A stretch of DNA of 64,000 nucleotides from Earliella scabrosa (taxonomy: Eukaryota > Basidiomycota > Agaricomycetes > Polyporales > Polyporaceae): the NCBI GenBank assembly GCA_022605405.1, contig JABYQQ010000002.1:310001-374000 (forward strand). Reading direction: 5' to 3'. The translations under genes were made by a program, and so were the position numbers. Shown here piece after piece: positions 43,932 to 55,479 of the stretch (position 1 is the stretch's first letter; the number at the start of each line of letters is the position of its first letter). Below the pieces are notes generated by a model that saw nothing but the letters and a program-made list of their open reading frames with translations, was not told the origin of the DNA and ran no database searches.

Positions 43932-45442
43932 ATGCTCCGTAGACGAAAGAACAACGATCCCGCAATTCAGGTTCGGCCCATCAGTTATGCCTAATCATTT
44001 GGCGACTACTAATGTGTAGAACATCCAGGACGCCGCCGTCGGGCAGGTCCGCCGTCATACGCCTGGAATTGGGGACAACAGCGGACCAGCCTTGTCCCTT
44101 TTGGAGGAGTTCTTTTTGGGGGCTCCCTCAGAGTGCTTGGATCGCTTCCTAGACTTATGGACTCCCGATCTCATCTTTCGGCTGCGCTGTCTCAGCTCGT
44201 CCATGAACAGCGCCATCGAGGCATACACACTGCGTCATTGGAACATACGCGAAACTCTATCTCGGTGGTTCTGGAACATCAGGGTCTTCTTGAGGACGTT
44301 GCATGTGTGCGACGGTGTCATATCAGGCTCCGAGGCGCAACAGTTCTTCGGTCGGAAGGAGTTTCGCGGGAATGACCTCGACATCTATGTCCCACCCCAT
44401 GGACTCCTTCCGATGGGACGCTTCCTCAAGCAACAGGGATTCGTGTACTGCGCGGCGTACGACAAACATCCCCTCTTCGATGCTGCGGTCATTTCGCATT
44501 CCACCTTCGTCACCCAGGCTGCTATCAACAGCAGCCGCGCAGCGAAGCCCGGCACACACCCATACGGCTTCACGGCATACGACTTCGTTCGTCCGAAAGG
44601 CTTGTTTCCTGACAAGAAGGGAAGGCGCGTCCAGATTATTGCGGTCAGTGGAGATCCTGTCGAGTTCATCATCAATAACTTTCATTCAAGTGAGTGAATG
44701 ATGCCGCATGTCCCAAACGCTTCTAACCACCTAACAGCGGGGGTCATGAACTACTTGACGGCCACGCACGCTGTGTCACTCTTTCCCAAGATGACGTACA
44801 CATTCCGAGCCACGTTCACTTGTCGGGACATGACAAGGCAGGCCCACCGGGACAAGGAGTGGATGGAGAAGTATCGTGCTCGTGGATTTGAGGTCATCTT
44901 AGCAGGCGACCCGATACCTCGTGTCGCGGAGATTCGGACGTGGCAGCGTCGCGTCGGTGACTCCTTCACATGGGTGATGCCATACGAGAGAGACACGGAG
45001 GGTGAGTCCGTCCTTCTTGAGACTCATCAATCACTGACGCATGCATCACAGACTCCCCTTTATCCACTCTTGGGGTCTCGCGGTATGCGTTTGAGGTGCT
45101 CAACGTGAAGCATTGCGTGGTACCTGCTGGTGCGGCGCTGCGTATTGGGCCGCGCTTTCACTACAGGTCAGTCTGGTCATTGTTGGACGCATTTCCTGAT
45201 GTTGATGCGACGGCTTCAGCTCCATGGCTCATGTGATGCAGCCCGATAAGCTGTTTCCGCAGTACAAGTCTACAGAGACCGCGGCCGCTTTCATGTCTGA
45301 CTTCTGGACACCGGAACAAGAGCAGGAGTTGTTGGAGACGCTGGACAGTGATGATGCAACGGACGGTAGCACTGAACCCGCTGACGACCTTGAGTCAGAT
45401 GACATGCTGCAGGAGGAGTACGAAGGAGATGACGTTGTCTAG
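43932..45442 (+). CDS. Nucleotidyltransferase-fold-like protein with F-box-like N-terminus
   Basis: Five exons, 43932-43970, 44020-44689, 44738-45001, 45052-45166 and 45220-45442, give 436 aa in frame, starting MLRRRKNNDPAIQ. Residues about 45-100 (FLDLWTPDLIFRLRCLSSSM) resemble an F-box-type helical module. Near residue 118 comes VISGSEAQQFF and, 14 residues on, NDLDIYV. This hydrophobic-GS followed by D-h-D is the active-site pattern of the nucleotidyltransferase fold. Conserved tracts FHSTGVMNYLTATHAVSLFP and HCVVPAGAALRIGPRFHY follow, and the tail is acidic (LETLDSDDATD..EEYEGDDVV). The NTase reading is inference from a short motif; the family is widespread in Agaricomycetes but, to my knowledge, uncharacterised. 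A diverged copy lies at 47218-48254. Confidence 0.65.
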
Positions 45443-46176
45443 TGCGTCTCTTCATGGCCTTCGTGGACGTACGGTCGCATATCCTCTCCCCATGTATGCG
45501 ACTTCCATTGCCGTTCGACTACCAAATGATGTAGGACGGTTCCTGGTAGTAGTGAATGCACAAGGAGGGTCAATATGCGCAATAGAGGAGGTCGCTCCAG
45601 GGCGAGAGGATTAAGGGCTAAATCTTTACTGCTACGGTACGAGGAGGAGGGTGGGTTTAGCCGCCCGAAACCCGTTTATCGCTAAGTGGCAGCAAGAAAA
45701 TTGCCTAGGGTGCGCAACCTTCGTCGGTGCTTCTTTGCCGAGTATCTTTTGCGCCAATACATACGTGATTATCCCCTTGCGCCCGCAGGTCGGGTGTACG
45801 AGCCGCTGGAAGGGCCATACTTCTTGCGGGCACGCAAATGCGGCGATGACGTTTTCGGCGTTGCTCGCCCAGCTACCCCTGCATTAGGCTGTGACATATG
45901 TATAAAGTAGCTAGTCCTCCGATATGGTCAGGCTGGTCGGTAGTCCCGGTCTCAGTTTCACCACTCTGTACAAGCTTACACCGCTATAGTACCCTGCGAT
46001 AGTACTATGAACATCGGCTACTCAGTTCCCATGCATGCTGCCAGGTGCGCATCCATTCGTGTCATATCTTGGGCACCACCTGACAATATTGTAGTTGTGC
46101 AGAACGTTGGGCGAAACATGTATGCCCTGGAGACAACACATACGCTCTGGCCGCGATTCCGTATCAAAGTTGCACG
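45443..46176. other. Stretch with no gene firmly recognised
   Basis: A 74-codon plus frame at 45686-45910 (CFFAEYLLRQYIRDYPLAP) has coding-like composition and may be the remnant of a gene or a first exon of the next one. Nothing else is visible. Confidence 0.35.
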
Positions 46177-46727
46177 ATGGACAACTCTACAAATACCTAC
46201 AGTTTACATGGATATGACGTCACACTCGTGGTCGTTGGCACTATTCATTCGATCTTGTTTTGCACCAACGTTGACGAGCAGCCTCTCTATGAGACCGTGC
46301 TGGACTTGGTCCACGATGGAGACTGGGAAGCTCTCGTGGAAGTCTTGAAGAGCAGCGGATCTCAGGCTAACGGTGTGTAACTCTATTTTCTAAGGCACCG
46401 TGAGTGCCTCTTGCTAATCGGATGGCGGCAGAGGATGCGCAGGGACAGTTCAAGACTGCGAAGTTGACTGGTTCGAGGTATCCATCAGTAAGAGCCAGAC
46501 TGCGTGTGTTTGGGGCTGAGATTGACAACTTGGTTGTACAGCGTGTACTAGATGTGTACAATTCTACGCGCGGTACACAGACCGAACACAGGCTGAAGAA
46601 GATCGGGTACACCAGCTTGGGCGCGAAGGATCTAGTCGCTGTTCTATGTAAGCTGGGACGGTACAGCGATGGTTTTCACTTTGAAACCGTTGCTATCCAC
46701 CTACTCGCTAGGGCACCTCGTGTATAG
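46177..46727 (+). CDS. Hypothetical protein
   Basis: Two exons, 46177-46372 and 46432-46727, separated by a 59-nt intron (GTGTGT donor, GGCAG acceptor), give 163 aa. The product starts MDNSTNTYSLHGYDVTLVVV and contains ETVLDLVHDGDWEALVEVL and KIGYTSLGAKDLVAVLCKLG. A hydrophobic stretch at residues 13-30 could be a beta-rich core rather than a membrane helix. I recognise no family. The frame upstream of the ATG is open, so an extra 5' exon is possible. Confidence 0.45.
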
Positions 46728-46819
46728 TGTATATGGAAACGTGCGAGTCTCGAGCATGGAATGGCGCGAGTTCTGTATCTGACTTGGCAAAAAGTGGCAA
46801 CACCGAGGATGCTTCAATA

Positions 46820-46889
46820 GGCAACAAAGGGAATCGAACCCGGCGACGCCGAAACAACAGCGCCGAACCTGCCGGTAGGCCACGTTGCC
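46820..46889 (-). pseudogene. tRNA-like sequence with intact A and B boxes
   Basis: A 70-nt minus-strand sequence. GGCAACG at the 5' end pairs with TGTTGCC at the 3' end (7 pairs, one G-T). The A box reads TGGCCTACCGG and the B box GGTTCGATTCC, both close to the RNA polymerase III consensus. The T arm keeps only three of five pairs and the anticodon stem pairs poorly, with GTT (Asn) the nominal anticodon. I therefore call it a decayed tRNA or a tRNA-derived element (SINE head) rather than a working tRNA. Confidence 0.45.
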
Positions 46890-47217
46890 TTCGCTTGCCG
46901 ATCAGATAGTCTATGTACGTCATGTGCTTGCTGGCACCCTGATGTCATTTCGTTCATTGTTCACACACCCCATTCCGTAGCCGCATACCTCGTCATTGCT
47001 GGACGAGTATCCTTCCCCATATACACATTGACGTCACAAGATGCCCCTGCACAGTAAGATTTCCTTGCACAAACTCGGCAGATCGCATTACTCCCAGGAA
47101 GCAAGGGTACACTTTCAGGACGTGTAGACTGAGACTGAGACTCGTATATATGCTGTACCCACTATACACGACTGACTCCCTTCTCCAGCGATTCTGCGTA
47201 ACTTTGGCCATGAGATT
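46890..47217. other. Spacer; probable 5' exon region of next gene
   Basis: No gene fixed here. The 5' exon or exons of the NTase-like copy at 47218 probably lie between about 47050 and 47217 (an acceptor CTCCAG ends near 47189). Confidence 0.35.
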
Positions 47218-48254
47218 GTGAGTGCCTGGATTGATGGGAAGCGGCGTACACCTACTTATTGCAACGACCACAGACATCTCCTCCGGGATCATCCGGACCG
47301 CTCTGAACACCTTGTCCGTACTGTCATTCAGTATGTGCGCACACCGGAGCTTCTGCTGTCCTGGCGCGGAGTACACCCTACAATTTCGGATATCGTCTCT
47401 GACGAGTTGGGATATCGGCATGCGTGCTTCTTCCATCGGTGAGCGACGCTTCCCTCATACCTCTCTGCTTTGTGCTCACGGGCCCCAGAATTGTTCCCAA
47501 TGTCCAGGAATTCTTCGCCCTCATGCGCTCCACCCGGGCTATCCTCGTAGGCGAAGGCGCCCTTGAATTCCTATTGGAGTCCATTCAACGCGGCGTATAC
47601 GTCTTCCATGTCCCATATCAGACAACGGAGCTTTTCTTAAGCTATCTCACCCTCCTCGCCGGATTCACCATCGTGGAGAACATAGTCTACCGCGGCCAGT
47701 CCGGTAGCTGCGGAGTCAACCCGAGGAGAATTAGACGTGAAATATGCCGACTTGTCCGACTACGCAGCATCACATCGCCATGCATTCGGGTCTTCGTCGC
47801 AGTGACGGGTTCAGAGTTGGTTGAGGGGATCGCCTCGCTTCCGCTCGCCTTCACCGCCACGACACTTTCGATGAACTTCTTGTGCGCTGATGGGTTCTGC
47901 ATTGCTTATCCAGGACTCACTCTCCGAAGGCGGGGCTGGTTCCAGCCGAGCCGCGCAAGTTCCGTAGAACTCTGCAACAGCTCCGAGCGAAACTTCGATA
48001 TGTGTAACAGCGCCCGCCTCTGGGATCTCGACCGCCATGGCACCCCTCGGCATTGTTCGCGATCGTGGTTAGCCCCATGCGTTGCTCGTTCTTTTGGTGA
48101 CGGCGGTTGCATTACCGTACGCTTCTATAGCGGGTCAGACATCCCTGGGCTCGGCGTTGGCTGGCTCAGAGGTGGCGCGCCCGTCTGTCCTAATCACCGA
48201 CGGGTAGTCTGTCAGGTTCATCGTCCGGATTGTAATTGCGTCATAGATAGCTAA
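47218..48254 (+). CDS. Diverged NTase-like paralogue lacking the catalytic motif
   Basis: Two visible exons, to 47438 and 47489-48254, joined by a 50-nt intron in frame (HR/IVPNVQEFF). The second exon aligns with the gene at 43932-45442. ILVGEGALEFLLESIQRG stands where that gene has VISGSEAQQFF and its linker, but GS has become GE and the D-h-D segment NDLDIYV is replaced by GVYVFHVP. A second match is TLSMNFLCADGFCIAYP against GVMNYLTATHAVSLFP. The C-terminus differs (Cys-rich, ending VHRPDCNCVIDS) and may be a frame-shifted or unspliced end. No ATG is seen in the first visible exon (it starts at GTG), so the 5' end is incomplete in this model. It may be a pseudo-enzyme or a decaying duplicate. 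Confidence 0.5.
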
Positions 48255-49845
48255 CTACGTAGACATACGCAATGGAATTGATGCGGGCGCATATGTCATG
48301 ACTATAACCGGGACATCTGCTTGAAACGCACGGCTCGCCTACAAGCGTCCGTCTTATATAATACTTATCAGGCGTGGTAAGATTGGATATGAGCGTCTGA
48401 TATAGGCACCGCCTGCGGGCGCTAGTCGGTTGTGACTCCAACTATCACCCCAGACGACCCGACTTTTCCCTCGCCTCCTGGCCGTATCTCTCCTAGTGGC
48501 CGATGACATTCTCCCTCTCCCCGGTGGTCGATGCATTGGTGAGGCAGCGAACCAGTGTAGTTATCATTCAGATGTGCACTGACGCGCCAGGTTACTCCTA
48601 GTGGACGGCTCCAACGTCAATGTAGGATTTGAACGTCGTTTCCTACATTCGTTCCGCTGTTGTCATTCGGGCCCAGCCACCTAGTTGTAACGTTCGCAAT
48701 ACATTTCCCTCCCTATCATATCACCTCTTCACAAGCGTATGGTGGAGGACATAGAGTACAGCACAGGAGACCTTCCCCCCTGTGCTTGATCCTGTGTCTA
48801 GCGAGTCCCACACATGCTCGACCACAGGAGGAGCGCTTCCAAACGCGCTTTCCTTCTGTGCTCCCCGACGCTCTTCATGTGCGGTTGCCGGCGCGGGCGT
48901 CAGTTCCCTATGGGTTCTTTGATCGCTCGTTCTCCCCTCACGACGCATTCGGCATTCGCGTCCATGAATGCGTGAAGTGTATTCGGTGGACCATACACTG
49001 CGGGACTCTTGCACCGACAGCCGCTCGAGTGAATGGTACGACCTTCGAAGAAAGGCTGCGTCACTCCTGCCGGCTGGTGCTTTCTACATCTACATCCTGA
49101 GTAGCCGGGTTCGCAACCGGGTAATGCCCTATTGGGACACGCACTTCATCCTGTCGGTGACAGTGAGTTTCGCGCGATAGGGGTGTAAAACGAACCACAC
49201 ATACTATCATGTTCCAATTTGCGTCCAGGACGGCTGCGAGATATGACGTGACGAAGTTGGCTAGGGGTTGCGTGCCAAGTCTGATCATCAGATGCATGTG
49301 GTTGATCTTGTGCACTGTCGGTGAAATGTAAGTCAGCTATGGTCCAAGACGTCGAAAAAGGACATACCATGCCAGTATGTCATGAACTGCGACGTGTTGT
49401 GGCAAGAATACAGGCATGTCACATGACAGATAATGCACTCCCGCAGGACAGTCTGGATCATGCCGGCATGGTGACGAGTTATCGCCGTGACATAGGGTAG
49501 GTACTGTGCAGCCATACTTTGGCAGTTCGTGATACGAACGAGTCCCTTTTCAAGTCCAGTGTTACAAGCTCTTCCATGCTTATCAAGTCATTTCTTCCAT
49601 CCACTGCTGTCGCTTTCCTTCGTCACAGTATGGACGTCAGTGCTACGTCCCTCTCCAATCGAGATCTACGGTGACGTCAGAATCGTCGTTGCTCGTGATG
49701 ATGCCAACTTGATACGTTAACCCGTGTGCTCTACGTCAGTGACTGTACCATGTCTTGAACGTTCTCCTGCTGTGTTATAAAACTTGTACCAACCGTGGAA
49801 CATCCACTCATTGCTCAGGACGACGTCTTCACTTCACATCGACCC
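48255..49845. other. Stretch with no gene recognised
   Basis: Only short frames without motifs (for example 48660-49100 plus, 146 codons, Arg/Ser-rich). The region just before 49846 is the likely promoter of the seven-exon gene. Confidence 0.4.
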
Positions 49846-51820
49846 ATGTCCGCAGACGCATATATTGAAACCGCCGAGCAGTTGCACGATGTGCTCAATC
49901 GTTGGAAGGCATTCTCTTTCAACGATAAGTACATCAACTTGCAAGATGCCGTAGACAAAATGGAGACCCCAGAACGCCTTGTGGATGCATGGCGCCAATA
50001 TGCGCCTCGTTGGATGGTACGCCCGCAGTCTATTTTCGAGTCCGCCCTTGACTAACTAAATAATTAGCTTGTCCACCGAGGTGGGAAGCGGGAAGCCGTC
50101 TTCTACACAGTTGGCTTGTGGCGATGGAATTCACCGCTTGAAACCGGCAATTTTGTTCCTCCGGGACAGACCGCTCCTGCGCGGCTTGCTGAGGAGAGGA
50201 TGTAAGCGGACTCATAACTGTCAGGCAGACAACATCACTAACAGGCTTGTTTTTCAGTCAATCTCAGCCCGGCAGCCTCTGCCAGTTTTCCTACTGCGTC
50301 GACACCGACCGCAATAAGTCATTGTGGCAGGCTATGAGGGTGCGGATTTCCCTGCGGGCCGATGACGAACTGAGATGACAATGCCACACACAGGCATTTG
50401 AAAACTTCATCAAGTCGCAGAGCAATTTCAACACCCATGGGAAAGAACGACGTCAATGGCAGAGCGGCGCCGAGGATGATTCGTCATTTATTTTCACTTC
50501 GCAGATTTTCTGCAAGCGCACCATGTACACGAAACAGCGGGAAGCTTCCATCAAGTACCCTCTCCATGACTGGATCGCTCAAGCCACGCGACGCGGTATG
50601 GACTACTTTCCAAACCCGGACCGCCCATCTATCTTCGAGCCGGCGGGAAACGAACTCCGGGACATCTCGCAGTGCGAGCCGCCGTACCTGAAGGTTGGCG
50701 ACATGGTATGGATCAGCTTCAGCGTCGAGTTCTTCATTGGTTCGAAGTACTGGTCCACCAACTTCATCCCGTACGAAATAGTACGTGTCGCTCGAGTCTC
50801 TACCGATCTTCTCGGAGAGATTCGCTCCCTCGACGTTGGAGAGGACGAAGCACCACGTGAACGACTGGAAGCAGGTTTGAAATTCACGCCCGGTGAGAAC
50901 CCCGTTTTTCCTGTGCCTTTTCGATGCTGATGCATCTCCTTCCGTACTAGTGGAAGGGCTTCCCATGATCAAACCTGCGTTCACCGTCTCCACCGAACTC
51001 CCGCCGGTCGCAGAGAACGAAGTTAGATTCGGACCTGAGGACGCCGAAAGAGTGGCGCTTCGCTGGGGAGGACATAGTGCCACCACGCCTGAAGACTGGG
51101 AAGCTAGTGAAGATGAGTCGCAGGATGTAAGTTGCCTTCTCACGTCGGGCTCGCTTCTCACCGCTGAGAATAATGTTTCAGGTCGAGGACGGGGAGCCCA
51201 TGAAAGACCATAGCCTCGATAATGTCCATGATGATCGCAAGGATGGGGAGTTAATTGAGGTCGCTGATGATCAACAGGACGAGGCGGCCATCAACGCTTC
51301 TGAGGCCGGGGACGATGACGGCCTCATAGGTGTTGCTGACGAGTACGGGCTCATCGACGTGCCTGATGACGCGTCGATAGCGTCCCATGGTACGACCTAT
51401 CATGAACCCCTGCCATTTCCCCATGGTTTCCAAGCCGAAGGACCAGTGGACTTGGCGAGCGGTCCGGCAGTTAATCCGGTGAAGATCGAGCCGGTCAGTT
51501 CTTATTGTCTCTGGTATTGAGCTTACCACCACTAATGGTCTTCCATTCTATGTCCTTAGGGTGACGACGGTGATAGCGTGGCAGCATCAGTAGTGTTGGC
51601 GCTGTTGGATGATAGGCTGACACCGCCCCCACCCTCTCAGCCACAGCATTCGGTCAAGACTGAGGTTCACGCGATATCTTCCCCTCCTGCACACAATACG
51701 CGCAAGCGTGTGGCCACTGTGGATCAGCCTGGGGCAGGCACCGCCGCCAAGTACAGTCGCAAGGGGACTGCGACTCGTGCGCCGGTTCGTGCCACGCGCA
51801 AGGGTCGTACTAAGCCTTGA
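49846..51820 (+). CDS. Hypothetical protein, seven-exon orphan
   Basis: Exons 49846-50016, 50068-50201, 50258-50339, 50394-50892, 50951-51126, 51182-51493 and 51560-51820 join in frame to 544 aa, each intron having good GT..AG ends. N-terminal half: MSADAYIETAEQLHDVLNRW, VFYTVGLWRWNS, FCKRTMYTKQREASIKYP, GMDYFPNPDRPSIFEPAG and KVGDMVWISFSVEFFIGSKYW, an apparently globular domain ending near residue 270. C-terminal half: acidic and probably disordered, then a Pro/Lys-rich basic tail KYSRKGTATRAPVRATRKGR that looks like a nuclear localisation or DNA/RNA-contacting segment. The ATG at 49846 is the first in frame. Similar proteins are, as I recall, common in polypore genomes, without known function. 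Reading through the introns gives early stops, so the exon chain is well supported. Confidence 0.65.
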
Positions 51821-53144
51821 TTGGTCGCCATCGCCGAGTTGTTGATCTCGTCCGATGATTACGTTAAAGCAATAGCTCGCCCTCATCGCATGCTTGTAGG
51901 GAAGTGGTAGCATCTAATCTCATCTGCGAGTGCACTCTACCTTGAGTGCCTCGCCCCCCTGATCGAAGCAATAGATAGCTCCGTGAAGATGGATCGGTCT
52001 CTCGGAGATACTGCATGGATGCTTCATGCAGGTTTGTAGCACGATATGCCTCGAATGCGCTGACTGCTATCTTCACGATCCAAGCGCCCTTCACACAAGG
52101 GCAATGGCACAAGATGCTGACCCCATCCCACCACTCCAGGTGAGACGCTTCCCCACATATTTTACACACATGATGCTGTTTGTACCCTTCGTGTGTCAGA
52201 TCCTATTGGAATGCGTCATTACAACGGTGTCCTTGACTGCATAAAGTGCGAGGACGCTGCTATGACAAATATCCCTGGTGGCCCTGTTTGCGTTTGTACC
52301 CAGGCCACTGGCGCGAGTCTCGACAAGTGGGTGCAAATAAAGTACAAGGTCAGGCTTCTGCTGAAGTCACCTACTTGCCGAGCTAATACATGACTCTGTT
52401 GCGCTCAGGATTCCCAACCTCGTTTTGGTGTTGCCATTGCCAAATACAACATCGTCGTTTGATATGTCACTTAGCAACCGCGATTAGTCAGCTACTGTGT
52501 GTGCCAGTGTTAGTGCCGGTGGCAAACATCGATTGACGGGCTCTTACGCTTCTCACACAGCATGTTCGTGTTCAAGTTTCGTCAGGTGAGCTCGGGTTGT
52601 GAATACTTACATGGCGACAGTCTCATGTTCCCCGGGGCTCGGTTGGTTGAGATCCGTCTATTAGATCCGACAAGTCGACCCCACGTGATTCGAGCCGTTC
52701 GACGCTTGAATGGTTCGTACTCTTAGGGAAGAGCAGACACTTCATTGGCTTCCACCTCCATGCCACGGACGCGACCGGGTGTACTCTAGCATGACGCGCA
52801 TAGTTATTCGGTGAGTCGATCAATCAAGCTCGAGGCGGAGGCAGCACTGACCTGGATGGTCCTTTTTGGTCGGGAACCTATAAAATCCACGTCTTACACC
52901 AAGCCACCACGTCACAGCTCTCTACGACCACCGAATTCCACCTACCACCCTCCAATGCGTCTTCTTCGGTTTTTAGTGGCTGTGACCACAACGATGCATA
53001 TACTAGAAGTGCCAGCACATCTTCTCCTATGCCACCAGCGCCTTACCTTCGTTCCCGAGTCTTCATGCTTTCATCCACTCGTTTGAAGGTCTCTGTGATT
53101 ATATTCGTGCCCATGCACTTACCTTCGACGTTACTGTCCTCGAA
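51821..53144. other. Stretch with no gene recognised
   Basis: Short frames only; no motif or exon chain found. Confidence 0.4.
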
Positions 53145-53885
53145 CCCCTCCTCCCCGAACAATAAGCGCCCCTCTCCACCAGCTAGCGCCCCTCCCCGAC
53201 CGATTTATGCATTCATCCTGCACATCTCCTTTGGTCTTCGTTCCGTTCGTCCTCCCCGAGTCCCTCCCCGAGCCAATATGCCCTTCCAACGTCGTTCCAA
53301 GGTCCGCGCGCCCATTACGCCATACTTGCGCTCACCCCGAACATCCATCTCCTCGTCCCCATCCTCCCTGTTGGTAAGCGCCCGAACCCGATCGGTAAAT
53401 TCACGCCAGTTCTACCCCAGGCTCCTCCCCGTCGTCCTCCCCGATCCCTGATGAATTGCTCACCCTATTCCAGGGTCTTTGCGGCTACTGCGGCACACCG
53501 AAGCTCACTGCCGACCTACGTGACCTCGTTTTCCTCTCCCTGAACAGTAAGCGCCATCCCCCACTCGTCACCAACTACTCATCATACTCTACTTGCCTCC
53601 CCGTCGTTCTCCCCGAGCCGTCCCACGCTCCTGATCCCATTGCAGGCTCGCTGAGGTCACTGCAGCGTGCTCAGGCTCAGTTTCGACCTACATGACCTCC
53701 TCTCCCCGACCAGTAAGTAAGTGCCTTTGTCCATAGTCAACGCACACTAATCCTATCCCACTCACCTTCCGGCGTCCTCCGCGAGCCATCTCGCTGTCCC
53801 GACTGCGTTCCAATGCCATGGTGACCGTCGGTACCTTGCTCCCAACGTCGGTAACCTCGCCCCTCTCCCCAAGCAGTAGACCTTG
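53145..53885 (+). repeat. Five degenerate units with a CTCCCCGAACAGTAAGCGCC-like core
   Basis: Pyrimidine-rich cores of the form CTCCCTGAACAGTAAGCGCC recur near 53150, 53365, 53535, 53700 and 53865, about 160-215 bp apart. Between them a second shared motif, CGTCxTCCCCGAGCC, recurs near 53255, 53430, 53610 and 53775. The units are much diverged. Each core carries an AG|GTAAG-like junction (CAGTAAG), so the block could be decayed tandem gene copies seen at an exon border, or a simple satellite. The tandem orphan genes start 0.7 kb further on. Confidence 0.55.
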
Positions 53886-54624
53886 CCTCTTCCGCCCTCG
53901 ACTATTACCACGTCGTGCGCACGACCCGTCAGGCACACCCGCCCCTGCTCCAAGGTTATAGTAGTGACAGATTTTCGTTGTTTTCTAATATCTCAGCGTG
54001 CTCACCTTCTGCTCCATCATTTATTCTCATCGGTTTCCTCCTCCACCTTCTTGCACCTTCATGTTCCGGCAAGTACACATATCGAGACAGACTGGGGCCC
54101 CGCCAATTGAATGTAGGGATCCGATCTTAATATTTGTGTCGCGTTCGCAGCGGGGCGTGTATTGCTTTGATTGGGCTCGAGGTGAAGTCGCACTGTTGCT
54201 AACGATGATATAGTCATGTCTGCGAGAGCCAATCTCGAGGGTAGCATCGTCGTCTGACTACATAGAGGCAAGATCCCAAGCCCGGCTCCCGAACCTAGAC
54301 ATCAACATCTGTTAACCTCGCTCGGCCGCTCATCCTATCGTGTTTTGTCGTTCTGCACTGGTCCGGTCTTCAACGTCTCTTCCCATATTGTAGAACTCAC
54401 TCATCGACCTCCCACAATCTCTGGGCCGCCAGTAGCTTCCTTCCCATTGGCCCAGGTCGCTCTCTCAACAGACGCGCGCAAGGATTCGGCCTCCGCCGTT
54501 GGTCTCCCGCCCCTCAGCTCCCCGGCGGGTCCGACGTGTCGTCGTGGTCGACTCGACAGGCGCCCGCGCCTTACTCTCACTACGCCGGCTGCCCATTGCT
54601 CCGTCTCTGGCATCCTGATCCCCT
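53886..54624. other. Spacer upstream of tandem orphan array
   Basis: No gene seen. The 300 bp before 54625 are rich in C and T, as often found upstream of fungal start codons. Confidence 0.4.
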
Positions 54625-55458
54625 ATGCATCAAGAAACCGTGTCTGCGTCCGACAAAGAGGTGCGCGGCTGGTGTGGGATGAGCGTCGTTCCTCACAGTT
54701 CGTCGATACCCGTCGTTAAGCTACAACGGCGCATTTTGGTTTCGAGGACGGGGTGAGGACGCGGGCAGATTTCCAGCGATGCTAATTTACCATCGGCACG
54801 CAGGTGTTTGACAACATCTTTAAGGCGGAACACGACTCCCGCGGCAAACTGAGGAAACGGGATCTCGAGCGGGTGAGTACCACAGTGTCGCGTCAATTCG
54901 TACCTCATTTTGTGGGAAGGCCCTCAAGTCTGTCGGGTTCGACCTCGTCCCCCCTACATCAGGCTCGCACTATCAAGGAGGACCAGCCTCTCCGGAAGCT
55001 CTGGAGAAGTACGGTGGAAAGCGTTTTACTGTCTCTTCAGTCAGTCTATCCTCCAACGTGCCCTATTACTTGACCAACCTTCGGCGCGTAGCATGACGCC
55101 AATATCGCGCCTGCCGTCCGAGACAGGTATGCCGGACACTCCAAAGGCGCACATAATCTGCTAACACCGGCGGCCGCACAGGTTGCGCAAAGACCTCCAG
55201 TCGTCCTATGGCTGGAGCGCCTCAACCTTCGTTCTCAAGGGTGAGGGAGCTCCCGCAGTGGCTCCTCAAGCAGCTCCTGGCGATCACCCGCCTGCCGATG
55301 CCCAAGGAACTAACCGTCCCGGGGCTGCTGCCCAGCATAGGCGGGGTGATCATCGTGCTCCTGCGCAGCAGCCCCCTCAAGAGGGTCACGATCCCGTGCC
55401 ACAAGTACCGCGGAGGCCCAAAAAGCCGCGTACTAAAGTGCGTGTTGGTCAGCGATGA
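54625..55458 (+). CDS. Tandem orphan family, copy A
   Basis: Five exons, 54625-54660, 54804-54872, 54920-55039, 55092-55126 and 55182-55458, give 178 aa. Exons 1-4 are 36, 69, 120 and 35 nt, exactly the lengths in copy C. The start is MHQETVSASDKE, with an in-frame stop just upstream. Then come VFDNIFKAEHDSRGKLRKRD, SGSHYQGGPASPEALEKYGG, HDANIAPAVRDR and LRKDLQSSYGWSASTFVLKG followed by EG. The last exon ends in a Pro/Gln/Arg-rich tail with RPKKPRTKVRVGQR. The body is short and charged, with a YGW-x2-STF motif and a basic tail; no membrane segment is present. Function unknown; nucleic-acid binding is possible from the tail but unproven. Confidence 0.75.
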
Positions 55459-55479
55459 GTATACGCGTGCGCGAAGGTG

